Source of the DNA: Paenibacillus catalpae
GTDB taxonomy: Bacteria > Bacillota > Bacilli > Paenibacillales > Paenibacillaceae
Direction of reading: 5' to 3'
NCBI RefSeq assembly: GCF_900112695.1
Contig: NZ_FOMT01000001.1
Location: forward strand, 62,001-126,000
DNA length: 64,000 nt
A program made the translations under genes and the position numbers. Positions 35,052 through 45,062 of the stretch are shown here, piece after piece. The number at the start of each line of letters is the position of its first letter. The first letter of the stretch is position 1. The notes under the pieces are model-generated. The model saw only the letters and a list, made by a program, of their open reading frames with translations, had not been told where the DNA came from and did no database searches.

Positions 35052-37496
35052 ATGCAAACCGCAAAGAAAAAGTGGAAAATTTATGTGATTCATCACTCTC
35101 ACACGGACATCGGTTATACGGAAAGACAGGAAAAAATCGAGCAATATCATGTGGATTTCATTAGACAGGCTGTAGCGATCTGCGAGGCATCGCATACGGA
35201 GCAGCGTCCGGAATGGAAAGGCTTCAAGTGGACGTGCGAGACATTCTGGGCCGTCGAGAAGTTTCTCGAGAACGCTACGGATGAAGAAAAACAACGATTT
35301 GTCGACGCCTTGAGCAGAGGAGACATCGAGCTGTCGGGCACTTATTTGAACATGACGGAACTTATCCAATACGAATTGCTTACGGAGATGCTCGCAAGAG
35401 CCGGAAAGTTTGCCGCGCCATACGGTCTTAACGTCAGATCGGCGATGACCGCGGACATCAACGGGTACAGCTGGGGATATGCGCAAGCCTTGGTCGATGC
35501 CGGCATTGAGCACCTGCTGAGCTGCATCCATACCCATCATGGCATGTTCGCCATTGGGCGCAAGCAATTCCCGTTCTATTGGGAGGCGCCAAGCGGCAAG
35601 CGAATTCTCGTTTGGAGCGGAGAGCATTATATGATGGGCAATGATCTGGGGATTAATCCCGACGGAACGTTATCCTACTCCGTTCGGGACGAAACGCCGG
35701 TTTGGGGCATCGCCGAAGATCATTGGAAGATCGCCGAGACGAGAATAACGCGTTATCTTGAGCAATTGGAGAAGGAAGACTATCCATACGATTTTATATT
35801 GGTTAACGTCATGGGGCTCCTGCGGGACAACGCAGCTCCGAACGGCCGTATTATGAGCTTCATTCACGAATGGAATGCGAAGCATGGAGACCATGTAGAG
35901 ATTGAAATGACCACGCTGAACCGCTATTTCGATCTGGTCAAGCAGCAAGATGCGGAGATACCGGTGTACAAGGGAGACTGGCCGGATTGGTGGTCCGACG
36001 GCGTGGCTTCAACGGCGATGCATACGCAAATATTCCGCAACGCCCAGCGAATGATGTCCGTCGTTAAGCGGCTTGATCCAAATGGAGAGAGTGTTCGGGT
36101 TAATGAGATGAAAGAAGCCGAGCAGCAATTAATCATGTACGCCGAGCATACCTGGGGGTATCATTCCTCCATCTCCGAGCCGTGGCATCAGATGGTGCAG
36201 GAATTGGGGGTCCGCAAAGAAGCCTATGCCGCGAATGCAAGCCGCCTGGTATACCGATCGCTGGACAGAGTGCTTCAGGATCAAGGGGACGTGCTGCTAA
36301 GGCCGAACCGGGAATTTACTTATAAAGTAGTGAATTCGTTTAACTACCCCGTTGAGGATCTGGCCTTCTTCTACTTGGAAGAGCAGTGGGAGGCCGATTA
36401 TTTCCGGAACGGCATGGAAGTCATCGATGAACAGAGCGGGGAGATTGTGCCCCACCAGCAGGAAAAAGTAAGCAGAGGTTATCAAATTGCCGTTATGGCC
36501 AAGTTAGGCGCGCGGGAAGAGAAGCGATACGTTATCCGCAACGCTACGGCTCCTGCCGCGGGACGCACCACCAGCAGCACGCGCTTGGCAGGCGCCGACC
36601 GCATCCATGACATTCGCGATCTGATTCCGCAAGCCCAAGCGCCTGACCAAATCTCCATAACGGAAAATAGCATTGAATCCGCCGAGGTGCGAATTTCTTG
36701 GCAGCGCGGGGCGGGAATTGTCTCGTGGGTAGACAAGAGTACGGGGAAGGAACTGATTGATGCCGATCAGGCCTGCGGAGCCTTTACGCCAGTCTATGAA
36801 GTGACCAAGGGCGAGCACGGCGATCAGATGACCGTCAGAAGAGTTATGGGCCGAAACCGCAAAGGGATGAACGTCGAGCGCTTCTTTGGCCATCTTACCG
36901 GAGTCAAAGAAATAACAAACGGAGCTCTGTATGCCATCGTGGAACTTGCTTACCAAGTGGAAGGAATGAGTCACTACTCGCTCTTCCTGAAGGTTTATAA
37001 AGGCCAGCCAAGAGTAGACGTGTCCGTCCGAATGCACAAAATGAGTGTCTGGGAACCCGAGAATGTTTACATTTCTTTGCCTTTCTTACGGGAGGAGAAC
37101 GGGGAACTGTGGTTCGACAAGGCAGGGGCTGCTATCCGGCCGGGAATTGATCAAATTCCGGGTACGTTGACAGATTTCTATTGCATTCAGGAAGGGCTGG
37201 CGATTGTTTCGCCGTCTGGCGGACTGGCTCTAGCCACGCCGGACACACCGCTCATGCAGACCGGGCCGTTGGAATTCGGCGAGAGAAGAGTTCAGGGCCA
37301 GGAGCCTCGGGAAAGCAAATCTTTGTACGCTTGGGCTCTGACCAACTATTGGGAGACAAACTTCAAGGCGACGCTTGGGGGGTTCTACGAATTCCGCTAT
37401 ACGCTTCAGTGGGGCAAACCGTTCCATGCCGTTGACGAAGCCGTGCGCGCCAACCACTTTGTAAACGCGGGTACGGTAGCTTTTAGAAGTAAATAG
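35052..37496 (+). CDS. Cytoplasmic GH38 alpha-mannosidase-type enzyme
   Basis: This 814-residue protein has no signal peptide. The GH38 zinc motif is IHHSHTDIGYT (H17 and D19 as ligands), and D135 in MTADINGYSW fits the nucleophile. The later AEHTWGYHSS supplies the remaining histidine. Helical and beta-sandwich domains complete the GH38 architecture. GGGGAGAGACAGCAA precedes ATG. It should release mannose from imported manno-oligosaccharides or glycans. It lies after the isomerase and ROK genes with a gap of about 95 bases that may hold a promoter (TATACT near 35008). A weak hairpin (37512-37545) follows. Confidence 0.88.
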   Translation: MQTAKKKWKIYVIHHSHTDIGYTERQEKIEQYHVDFIRQAVAICEASHTEQRPEWKGFKWTCETFWAVEKFLENATDEEKQRFVDALSRGDIELSGTYLNMTELIQYELLTEMLARAGKFAAPYGLNVRSAMTADINGYSWGYAQALVDAGIEHLLSCIHTHHGMFAIGRKQFPFYWEAPSGKRILVWSGEHYMMGNDLGINPDGTLSYSVRDETPVWGIAEDHWKIAETRITRYLEQLEKEDYPYDFILVNVMGLLRDNAAPNGRIMSFIHEWNAKHGDHVEIEMTTLNRYFDLVKQQDAEIPVYKGDWPDWWSDGVASTAMHTQIFRNAQRMMSVVKRLDPNGESVRVNEMKEAEQQLIMYAEHTWGYHSSISEPWHQMVQELGVRKEAYAANASRLVYRSLDRVLQDQGDVLLRPNREFTYKVVNSFNYPVEDLAFFYLEEQWEADYFRNGMEVIDEQSGEIVPHQQEKVSRGYQIAVMAKLGAREEKRYVIRNATAPAAGRTTSSTRLAGADRIHDIRDLIPQAQAPDQISITENSIESAEVRISWQRGAGIVSWVDKSTGKELIDADQACGAFTPVYEVTKGEHGDQMTVRRVMGRNRKGMNVERFFGHLTGVKEITNGALYAIVELAYQVEGMSHYSLFLKVYKGQPRVDVSVRMHKMSVWEPENVYISLPFLREENGELWFDKAGAAIRPGIDQIPGTLTDFYCIQEGLAIVSPSGGLALATPDTPLMQTGPLEFGERRVQGQEPRESKSLYAWALTNYWETNFKATLGGFYEFRYTLQWGKPFHAVDEAVRANHFVNAGTVAFRSK

Positions 37497-37574
37497 TTCA
37501 GCAAGCATAAGAAGGGCGGTATCTCGTAGCAGAGAAGCCCTTTTTGTGCTTGTGCGCGCAGGAAGGAGTCTCGT

Positions 37575-39119
37575 ATGCATCGCATTCTGATTGTTGACGA
37601 CGAGAGAATAGAACGGGAAGGCATTCGCAATTTGATTCGAAAATTAAAGCTGGAGCTGGATCCCCTGGTGGCGGAGAACGGCGAGGCTGCTCTTCGCATC
37701 GTGCAAAGCGAGCCGATCGATATTGTCATTACGGATATCAAGATGCCATTTATGGACGGTCTGGAATTGTCCGAAAAAATCCGGGAGGAACATCCGGATA
37801 TAGAGCTTATTATCTATAGCGCATTTAATGAATTTGAATACGCAAGAAGAGCTATGCGCGCCAATGTTTCGAATTACCTGTTAAAGCCGATACAGGTGCC
37901 GGAATTTCTAACGGCGATTCAGCGGGCAACGGACGCTTGCCTGGAGAAGGAGGCCGAAAGAAAGCGGGAGCTTCAGCTGCTGGAAGGGTACCGCCTGGGC
38001 ATGGCTTACGAGAGAGAAAAAATGCTGCTGGATGCTATAAACGGAATCAGACCGAATAAGCCCCTCGCAGCTCCTGCAATAGACGAAGCGGTACCGGAGT
38101 TCATCCATCTTTTGCTCGTGGAGTGCCCCCGGTTGTTTTTCGATATGTATAATGACGATTTTTTCTCCATGCTCCATGAACGTCTCAATCTCCCCTTCGA
38201 CTATTTGAACGTGAATGCTAATCAAAGCATTCTATTTGTCCGCCATTCCGCTCCGTTGTCAAGGGAGATACTCCGATCCTTGGCCGAAACGGTCTCCGCA
38301 AGCACCTTGGAGCGTTACGGGCAGCAAGTGGGCATTATTGTCGGCGCCGCTGCCGAAGGATGGGATGGCGTTCATCAGGTTTACTGCGGGATTGAGCGTT
38401 TGCTGGAGTTCAAGTTTTTCATAAATGAACAAGCGATTTTGTTCGCCGAAGAACATTTCTCCGAATCGTCCTTTGACGAGGCGGAATTACAGACGATTTC
38501 GGAAAAAATTTACCAATGTCTAAATTTCAGTGACTTGCGAGGTGCCAAGTACGGGGTCGAGCTGCTGTTTTCCTATTTGAAAACAACGGGTCATTTTTCT
38601 TCGCTGTACACGAAATTTTTATGCTCGGAGATTATGAACCGAGTGCTGGTTAAAGAGCAGAAGAAAAGTCTGGCGGTCATTAATGATTACTTGGACAAGA
38701 TCTCCCGAACGTCTTCCTTGCACGAGCTGAAGGATCTGATGTTTGGCGTCTTCGACCTTGTTGATTCCAGCTCGGGCACCAAGCACAAAGAGGAATCCGC
38801 CAATAAGATCATTGAGCAGATCAAGCAGATGATCGAGGAACAATACGATCAGGATCTCTCCCTTGAAGGAATTGCCGAACAGGTCTATCTTACGCCCAGT
38901 TATTTAAGCTACCTCTTCAAGAAGGAGACAGGTCAAAGTTTGATTCGGTATATTACGCAAGTACGCATGGACAAGGCCGTGATGCTGCTCAGAGATACGA
39001 ATATGAAAATTGTAGACATTTGCCAAAAACTTGGTTATCGCAATTCGAACTATTTTATCCAGTCCTTTCGTCAGCATTACGGCGTAACCCCGGCGAAATT
39101 CAGAGAAAGAACTCCGTAA
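37575..39119 (+). CDS. YesN-type response regulator (receiver + AraC HTH)
   Basis: This 514-residue protein begins with a receiver domain: acidic pocket ILIVDDERIER, phospho-acceptor D in IVITDIKMPFMDGLEL (about residue 55) and LLKPIQ lysine. A long helical/CBD-like middle is followed by the C-terminal AraC DNA-binding pair (LEGIAEQVYLTPSYLSYLFK, KIVDICQKLGYRNSNYFIQSFRQHYGVTP). GGAAGGAGTCTCGT precedes ATG. Its partner kinase is separated from it by the binding-protein and permease genes and is encoded at 42889. It probably activates the downstream ABC importer in response to extracellular oligosaccharide. Confidence 0.92.
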   Translation: MHRILIVDDERIEREGIRNLIRKLKLELDPLVAENGEAALRIVQSEPIDIVITDIKMPFMDGLELSEKIREEHPDIELIIYSAFNEFEYARRAMRANVSNYLLKPIQVPEFLTAIQRATDACLEKEAERKRELQLLEGYRLGMAYEREKMLLDAINGIRPNKPLAAPAIDEAVPEFIHLLLVECPRLFFDMYNDDFFSMLHERLNLPFDYLNVNANQSILFVRHSAPLSREILRSLAETVSASTLERYGQQVGIIVGAAAEGWDGVHQVYCGIERLLEFKFFINEQAILFAEEHFSESSFDEAELQTISEKIYQCLNFSDLRGAKYGVELLFSYLKTTGHFSSLYTKFLCSEIMNRVLVKEQKKSLAVINDYLDKISRTSSLHELKDLMFGVFDLVDSSSGTKHKEESANKIIEQIKQMIEEQYDQDLSLEGIAEQVYLTPSYLSYLFKKETGQSLIRYITQVRMDKAVMLLRDTNMKIVDICQKLGYRNSNYFIQSFRQHYGVTPAKFRERTP

Positions 39120-39215
39120 AAAAATGGCTCAAATCATAAATATGTGAGATAGAAGGCGTTTGCATAAGGCTGGTATGATGGACACGTTACAAGTTAAATC
39201 ATTGGAGGTTGGGGC

Positions 39216-40895
39216 ATGAACAGAAAAAAATGGCTCATCTTGCTTAGCATGACGGCACTCCTCGGCATGAGCGCTTGCAGCGGCGGGAATAACGGTCCAT
39301 CGTCAAATACGGCGACGGAACCGGATAATTCGCAGCCGTCCGCCGAATCCGGCAACGCGTCCGTTACAGACGGACCGTTCACCAAGTATCAGGACACCGT
39401 CAAGATTACGCTGGGACGGCAAGGGGTGTCCGGTAACAACTTGCCTGCCGGAGACACGCTGGAGGACAACGAGTATCTTAGATACGTGGAGGAGCGTCTC
39501 AACGTTGACGTCCAGTATGAATTCTCGGTTGAAGACCTGAAGGCTTACAATCAGAAAGTTACGTTAGCGATTGCCAGCAACAGCATACCTGACGTCATGA
39601 TCGTCGACGAGCAGCAGTTCCATCAGTTGGCCAAGGCTAATATGCTGGCGGATCTAACCGACATCTATGAGAACTACGCTTCCCCGTTAATTAAAGAGTA
39701 CTATAACTCCTATACCGGAGACCGTGTGCTGAACACCGGCAAAATCGACGGAAAGCTGTATGCGCTTCCGAACACGAATATCGACGGGAATTTTCAATTG
39801 ATCTGGATTCGCAAGGATTGGCTGGACAAACTTCAGCTTGAGCTTCCAAAGACCGTGGATGATGTTAAAGGCATCGTCAAAGCCTTCGTCGAGAAGGATC
39901 CTGACGGCAATGGCGTGAAGGATACTACCGGTCTTCTGGGTGATCCGGGGATCGTCGGAGACGGAGGTTTCTTCACCTTTGATCCCCTATTTAACGCCTA
40001 TCATTCCTATCCTAAAAGCTGGTTTAAGGATGAAGCGGGCAATATCTTCTACGGCTCTACTACGCCGGAGACCAAGGAAGCTCTTGGCGTATTGCGCGAA
40101 ATGTATGCCAGCGGCCTAATTGATAAGGAATTCCTGACGCGGAAATGGGAAGATAACGCGGGGTTGGTATCGAGCGGACGCGCGGGCATCCTGTTTGCGC
40201 CTTGGTTCGCCGGCTGGGCGATGTCCGATGCGGTTAAGGCCAATGAAAAAGCCGACTGGGTACCGTTAGCCGTGCCGCTCGATGACGCAGGGGAGCGCAA
40301 CGTCGTTCCGTCCGTTCCTTCCGGTTCGTTCCTTGTGGTCAATAAAAACGCGAAGAATCCAGAGGCTGTCCTTAAGATGCTGAACGTGGAATATGAAGGC
40401 ATTCGCTTGATTGATCCCGCGACCCAGGAGCTTTATAAAGGGCAAGGCGTAGGTTGGCTCAATTACCCGCTCAACCTGCAGCTTGATTTCCAGGATTCGC
40501 TTGCCAGAGACATTCCGATCTATGACAAAGTCCTTCAGGACAAGAACAAGAATGATTTACCTGCTCGCATCCTGCCTCGAGTCGAATCGCTTCTGAAGAA
40601 TCAGGATAATCCGAAGCAGGATATGGCGGCCTATGCGGATTCGCTGGCATTCTATACTGCTGCCGCTGTAACAGGCGCCAAGGAATTGAAACGTATCGAA
40701 CCTGTTTTCTACGGCAATACCGAAACGATGCTTAAGAGAGGCGCAAACCTGGATAAGCTTGAAAATGAAACATTCTTGAGAATCATTACAGGAGCTTCAC
40801 CATTGGATGAGTTCGACAAATTCGTCTCAACGTGGAAATCCATCGGCGGGGATAAGGTCGCTGAAGAAATCGCGGAAATAGTCAAACAGAAGTAA
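39216..40895 (+). CDS. ABC sugar-binding lipoprotein (LplA-like)
   Basis: This 559-residue protein has a lipoprotein signal (WLILLSMTALLGMSAC, cysteine at about residue 21), a Ser/Gly/Asn linker and a large family 1 binding-protein fold as in LplA. TTGGAGGTTGGGGC precedes ATG. It is first in the unit binding protein - LplB-like - YtcP-like - YesM kinase. Such large binding proteins take up oligosaccharides or glycosides and rely on a shared MsmX-type ATPase, whose gene is not here. Confidence 0.92.
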   Translation: MNRKKWLILLSMTALLGMSACSGGNNGPSSNTATEPDNSQPSAESGNASVTDGPFTKYQDTVKITLGRQGVSGNNLPAGDTLEDNEYLRYVEERLNVDVQYEFSVEDLKAYNQKVTLAIASNSIPDVMIVDEQQFHQLAKANMLADLTDIYENYASPLIKEYYNSYTGDRVLNTGKIDGKLYALPNTNIDGNFQLIWIRKDWLDKLQLELPKTVDDVKGIVKAFVEKDPDGNGVKDTTGLLGDPGIVGDGGFFTFDPLFNAYHSYPKSWFKDEAGNIFYGSTTPETKEALGVLREMYASGLIDKEFLTRKWEDNAGLVSSGRAGILFAPWFAGWAMSDAVKANEKADWVPLAVPLDDAGERNVVPSVPSGSFLVVNKNAKNPEAVLKMLNVEYEGIRLIDPATQELYKGQGVGWLNYPLNLQLDFQDSLARDIPIYDKVLQDKNKNDLPARILPRVESLLKNQDNPKQDMAAYADSLAFYTAAAVTGAKELKRIEPVFYGNTETMLKRGANLDKLENETFLRIITGASPLDEFDKFVSTWKSIGGDKVAEEIAEIVKQK

Positions 40896-40922
40896 GTAGG
40901 CCATTTATCGAGTTGTTATTCA

Positions 40923-40953
40923 GGGGCTGCCAGGAAGATGAGGTGGCCCCCTA
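40923..40953 (+). terminator. Hairpin between binding protein and permease genes
   Basis: The stem GGGGCTGCC/GGTGGCCCC is followed by CTATT. With no real T run it is more likely an intra-operon attenuating or mRNA-stabilising structure that keeps binding protein in excess over permease. Confidence 0.5.
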
Positions 40954-40989
40954 TTAATGAAATCAAATTTTCGCATGGGTGGAGATGTA

Positions 40990-41880
40990 ATGAGAAATCG
41001 CGCTTTTATCCGTAATTACCACATCATGTTGATGCCGGGCATTGCACTGCTTTTCGTGTTCAGTGTCATTCCGATGTTCGGCATTGTAATTGCGTTTCAG
41101 GATTTTCAGCCGACGCTTGGCATTTTTCGTTCGGAGTGGGTAGGCTGGGAGAACTTTGAATATATGTTTGCCTTGCCGGACAGCCGCGTTGTTTTTGTGA
41201 ACACGATTATAATTGCTTCGTTGAAGATTGTATTCGGCATGGCCGTTCCGTTCACCTTTGCTTTGCTTCTTCATGAAGTTATAAATATGAAGTTCAAACG
41301 GATTGTTCAGACGATCGTCTATTTGCCGCATTTCATGTCCTGGGTTATTCTTTCCGGCATTATGATCAATTTACTCAGCCTGGATGGCGTCGTTAACCAA
41401 GCGGTACATCTTTTCGGCGGAGAACCGATTATGTTTTTGCAGAGCAATAGTTGGTTTAGAGGCGTGCTGGTTGCCAGCGACGTGTGGAAGGAGTTTGGTT
41501 TCAACACGATTATTTACGTTGCCGCGCTTACCTCTATCAACACGAATTTATATGAAGCGGCTGCCATTGACGGAGCCAGCCGTTTTCAACGATTGCTATA
41601 TATTACGATACCTAGCTTGCTGCCAACGGTCATCCTGCTTGCGACCTTGAGTCTCGGGAACGTGCTGAACGCCGGCTTTGAACAAATCCTGAACCTGTAT
41701 AATCCCATCGTCTATCAGACGGGCGATATTATCGATACTTACGTGTATCGGGCAGGATTACAGGAAATCCAATATGGCTTGGCCACGGCAGTTGGCTTGC
41801 TGAAATCTATTGTCAGCTTTCTCCTGATCGCTGTCTCTTACGTGCTTGCTGCCCGCTTCGCCAATTACCGCATCTTCTGA
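40990..41880 (+). CDS. ABC sugar permease, LplB type
   Basis: I choose ATG 40990 (GGTGGAGATGTA before it) over ATG 40957. The 296 residues contain six hydrophobic segments and the permease EAA loop (LYEAAAIDGASRFQRLLYITIPSLLPT) that docks on the ATPase. It matches the LplB/YtcP-partner permeases of Bacilli. It forms the membrane channel with the product of the next gene, which starts 15 bases on. Confidence 0.92.
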   Translation: MRNRAFIRNYHIMLMPGIALLFVFSVIPMFGIVIAFQDFQPTLGIFRSEWVGWENFEYMFALPDSRVVFVNTIIIASLKIVFGMAVPFTFALLLHEVINMKFKRIVQTIVYLPHFMSWVILSGIMINLLSLDGVVNQAVHLFGGEPIMFLQSNSWFRGVLVASDVWKEFGFNTIIYVAALTSINTNLYEAAAIDGASRFQRLLYITIPSLLPTVILLATLSLGNVLNAGFEQILNLYNPIVYQTGDIIDTYVYRAGLQEIQYGLATAVGLLKSIVSFLLIAVSYVLAARFANYRIF

Positions 41881-41895
41881 CGGGGGACGATTGAA

Positions 41896-42777
41896 ATGAT
41901 TCGTGGAACGAACCGGTATGCTGATCTGACGATCTATCTCATTTTGAGCGTTATCGCTTTTTTGTCTATCGCACCGATCATAAATACGCTGGCCATTTCC
42001 TTTAGCGGCAAAATACCGGCAATGTCGGGGCAAGTCTATTTCTGGCCGGTTGATTTTAATCTTAGCGCATACGAGTCGATCCTTAGAGACCGCAGCTTCT
42101 TCCTATCCTTTGGCGTTTCGGTTCAAAGGGTGCTGCTCGGCGGGGCAATCAACTTTATCATTACGGTACTAATGGCGTATCCATTATCCAGGTCCGCCAA
42201 GATGTTCCCCGGCCGAAATATCTACATGTGGTTTATCATATTCTGCATGTTGTTTAGCGGCGGGTTGATTCCTTGGTATATGACCATTTCTTCGCTTGGT
42301 CTGCTGAATACGATATGGGCGCTCGTGCTTCCTACCGCCGTTCCCATTTTTAATGTGATTTTGCTCATGAATTTTTTCCGGGGCATTCCGAAGGAGCTGG
42401 AGGAAGCGGCAAGCATGGACGGAGCAGGTCCATGGAGAATGCTGCTCGTCATCTTTGTTCCGATTTCCTTGCCTGCCTTGGCCACCGTAACGCTATTCTC
42501 GATCGTCGGGCATTGGAACGCCTTCTTTGACGGCATGATTCTCATTAATCACAAGGAGCACTGGCCGCTTCAAACCTATATTCAGCAGCTTATCATCAGT
42601 GTCAGCTCAATTATGAATACGACGGACCCAGAAGAAATAAGGCGGTTGACGAATATGTCAAGCCAGTTGCTTAATTCCGCCAAAGTTATGGTGTCCATGA
42701 TACCGATTTTGCTCATTTATCCGTTCCTGCAAAAGTACTTCGTGAGCGGCATCGTGCTTGGCGCGGTAAAAGAATAG
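41896..42777 (+). CDS. ABC sugar permease, YtcP/LplC type
   Basis: This 293-residue membrane protein has six predicted helices, the EAA loop (LEEAASMDGAGPWRMLLVIFVPISLPAL) and the typical end FLQKYFVSGIVLGAVKE. ACGGGGGACGATTGAA precedes ATG. It is the second permease of the first importer in this window. Confidence 0.92.
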   Translation: MIRGTNRYADLTIYLILSVIAFLSIAPIINTLAISFSGKIPAMSGQVYFWPVDFNLSAYESILRDRSFFLSFGVSVQRVLLGGAINFIITVLMAYPLSRSAKMFPGRNIYMWFIIFCMLFSGGLIPWYMTISSLGLLNTIWALVLPTAVPIFNVILLMNFFRGIPKELEEAASMDGAGPWRMLLVIFVPISLPALATVTLFSIVGHWNAFFDGMILINHKEHWPLQTYIQQLIISVSSIMNTTDPEEIRRLTNMSSQLLNSAKVMVSMIPILLIYPFLQKYFVSGIVLGAVKE

Positions 42778-42888
42778 AGGAAATCGGCGCTTCGAGTGGA
42801 AAGTATGATGGTCGGATTGGCGAAGCCGTTAAGCAGCGTGCATTCCGAATCTGCGAAGCAGGATCATGCACAAAGGGGAAGGGCGGAA

Positions 42889-44610
42889 ATGCCGTTGCTT
42901 GCGAATTGGTTCAACTCCATGAAACTAAGGCACAAACTGTTTTTTTCTTATATGGCCGTGATACTAATCCCGCTTACAATTCTAGGGATCTATTCTTATC
43001 AGCAGTCCAAAAAGCTGCAGCTGGAGCAGGCTCATATTGTATTGCAAGATAATTTAAGAAAAATCGACGATAACCTGAGCTACAAACTCCAGAGATTTAA
43101 CTCGGCCATCGAATTAATCAGTTATAACCCGAATTTCTCTCAGATTTTCAATAAGGAATACAACAGTTACTACGAAATGTACATGGATTTGAAGGAAACT
43201 GTAGATCCACTTATCAATACCACCACGTCCTTGAACAAGGACATTGAACGGATTGTCATATTCACGGAAAACAACTTGACCCAACGCATGAATTCAATTA
43301 TGCCGATTGCTTCCCTGGAGCATGAAGAATGGTATAAAGAGGCCATGCAGACCATAGATACGCATTGGTATGCCCGCGATGGCAAGGTTTTCGGAGTAAG
43401 GCGAATATTCGGGGATGTTAATTACGAGAAAAAAAACCTTGTTTATGTAGAACTGGTTCCGAGCTTTCTGCCTGGCTCTTTGGATCTCTCCGACATTAAG
43501 CAGGCGATAGCGGTAATTACCGATCCCCAAGGAAAAGTTGTATACACGACGGAGCAGGATTCGGGTACAGGATTCGCTGCGGGCAAGCTTGCGGAGATGC
43601 AGCATCAGGAAGGGGGCATACCCGGATATATATGGCTGCAGCGCCAGCTAAGAGAATCCAACTGGACGTTGTCTTTGCTTGTGCCCGTCGAGACATTGAC
43701 GGTCAGTCCATGGAAAATCATTCGGGCAACCTTGATTATCGAGGGCATAAGCGTTGCTGTACTATTGCTCATCATAGGCCTATTCACCCGCGGATTTGTA
43801 AGAAGGATTCAGCGCCTGAACCATAAGATGAGACTGGTTGAGGAAGGCACGCTTACGATCAACTTGAAAGTTCATGCAAGCGACGAGATCGGGGAGCTGG
43901 AATCCCGCTTCGGCAAGATGCTCGCGAGCATCAACCTGTTAATAGAGGAAGGATACCAGAACAAGATTACCCAAAGAGAGGCCGAATTAAGAGCGTTGCA
44001 GGCCCAGATTAATCCGCATTTCCTTTATAATTCGTTGTCGGTTATTAATTGGAAGGCCATTGACGCAGGGGCCGATGAAATAAGCCGGGTGGCAGGTTTC
44101 TTGTCCACGTTTTATCGCACGACGCTGAATCAGGGGAAGGACCATATCCTCGTCAAAGACGAATTCTTAAACACGAAATCCTACCTCGAGATGCAATTAA
44201 TTATGCATGATTACAATTTCGACGTCACCTACGACATTGATGAGGAGATCGTCGAACAGCAAATCATTAAGCTCATTTTGCAGCCTATCGTGGAAAATGC
44301 CATCGAGCACGGGATCGACCAGAAGCGAACCGGAAGAGGGGCTCTGCGGATAAGCGGAAAGCTGGGGGAAGACAATAAAACTCTTGTATTCACGATTGAG
44401 GATAACGGCCCGGGAATCCAACCTGGCATGGCCGAGATGCTGCTGACAAAGCAGTCCAGAGGTTACGGTCTCCGCAATGTCCATGAGCGGATAAAGGTAC
44501 AATACGGAAGCCAATACGGAATTACCATTGCCAGCGAGCCAGGGTTTTGGACGAGAGTGAGCATTACTATACCTAAAGATTCGGAGAAGCAGGATGGTGT
44601 TTTAAAGTAG
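42889..44610 (+). CDS. YesM-type sensor histidine kinase
   Basis: The frame opens at GTG 42796, but ATG 42889, behind AAAGGGGAAGGGCGGA, is the better start and gives 573 residues. The first membrane helix (LFFSYMAVILIPLTILGIYSY) is followed by an extracellular dCache-like domain. A second helix (near residue 300) and a HAMP domain come next, then the His_kinase domain with the phospho-histidine in INPHFLYNSLSVINW, and an ATPase domain with NAIEHG (N box) and DNGPGIQPG (G1). It senses sugar or binding protein outside and pairs with the YesN protein encoded at 37575. No terminator follows. Confidence 0.9.
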   Translation: MPLLANWFNSMKLRHKLFFSYMAVILIPLTILGIYSYQQSKKLQLEQAHIVLQDNLRKIDDNLSYKLQRFNSAIELISYNPNFSQIFNKEYNSYYEMYMDLKETVDPLINTTTSLNKDIERIVIFTENNLTQRMNSIMPIASLEHEEWYKEAMQTIDTHWYARDGKVFGVRRIFGDVNYEKKNLVYVELVPSFLPGSLDLSDIKQAIAVITDPQGKVVYTTEQDSGTGFAAGKLAEMQHQEGGIPGYIWLQRQLRESNWTLSLLVPVETLTVSPWKIIRATLIIEGISVAVLLLIIGLFTRGFVRRIQRLNHKMRLVEEGTLTINLKVHASDEIGELESRFGKMLASINLLIEEGYQNKITQREAELRALQAQINPHFLYNSLSVINWKAIDAGADEISRVAGFLSTFYRTTLNQGKDHILVKDEFLNTKSYLEMQLIMHDYNFDVTYDIDEEIVEQQIIKLILQPIVENAIEHGIDQKRTGRGALRISGKLGEDNKTLVFTIEDNGPGIQPGMAEMLLTKQSRGYGLRNVHERIKVQYGSQYGITIASEPGFWTRVSITIPKDSEKQDGVLK

Positions 44611-44664
44611 CTAACCTGTGGTGAACTGACAAATAAATATAAGATACGCCTGTATGTTACCAAG

Positions 44665-44693
44665 TTGAAATATGAAACTTGGTATGCTAGTAT
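44665..44693 (+). promoter_or_regulatory. Sigma-A promoter of the ABC-F gene
   Basis: TTGAAA, 17 bases, then TAGTAT form a near-consensus promoter. An inverted repeat ACCAAGTT/AACTTGGT overlaps the -35 region (44658-44683). It opens a 430-base leader with two attenuation elements. Confidence 0.7.
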
Positions 44694-44794
44694 TGTGTTT
44701 AATAATCAAGGGGAGATGATAAGGATAATGTAATATTTCTTGCTATTTTACAAATGATAAAACATAATCTGATTTGTTTTATTTTTTGTTAAGC

Positions 44795-44917
44795 AAGAAA
44801 GTTACTTATTCTTTTCACTCAAATAATATTATCTAACCCATTTTAAATGGGTTGGATTCTGTATTCGTTTATTTGAGCTACAAGAAAGGTAACTTTCTTG
44901 TAGCTCTTTATTTTTTA
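44795..44917 (+). promoter_or_regulatory. Transcription attenuator (antiterminator/terminator) of the ABC-F gene
   Basis: A perfect 14-bp stem GAGCTACAAGAAAG/CTTTCTTGTAGCTC (44876-44907) with a GTAA loop, followed by TTTATTTTTTA, is a strong terminator. Upstream, CAAGAAAGTTAC (44795-44806) is the exact complement of GTAACTTTCTTG (44890-44901), the loop and 3' arm of that stem. The two pairings exclude each other, as in drug-induced attenuators of ABC-F and rRNA methylase genes. A tiny frame (ATG 44716 or 44728 to TAA 44733), shortly after GGGGAG, could be the sensing leader. Confidence 0.7.
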
Positions 44918-44975
44918 TGCGATAGTGCTATGAATTTGAATATAATTTAGTGCTTTTTTTTAAAGGAGGGGCAAC

Positions 44976-45062
44976 ATGAGTACAGACACGGTTGTTACAC
45001 ATGATTTACTCCGTATAAGTCGGTTAGTATCCATTCAACTTATACGGAGTAAAAGAGAATAG
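44976..45062 (+). CDS. 28-residue leader peptide of the ABC-F gene
   Basis: ATG follows AAAGGAGGGG at good spacing, and the frame encodes MSTDTVVTHDLLRISRLVSI plus QLIRSKRE. An 11-bp inverted repeat CTCCGTATAAG/CTTATACGGAG (45009-45049) lies inside it, so a ribosome stalled in the leader would open the hairpin. A further repeat TTTTTATAAA/TTTATAAAAA (45079-45111) abuts the AGGAGG of the resistance gene. This suggests translational attenuation in addition to the upstream terminator. The peptide itself is unlike leaders I know. Confidence 0.55.
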   Translation: MSTDTVVTHDLLRISRLVSIQLIRSKRE

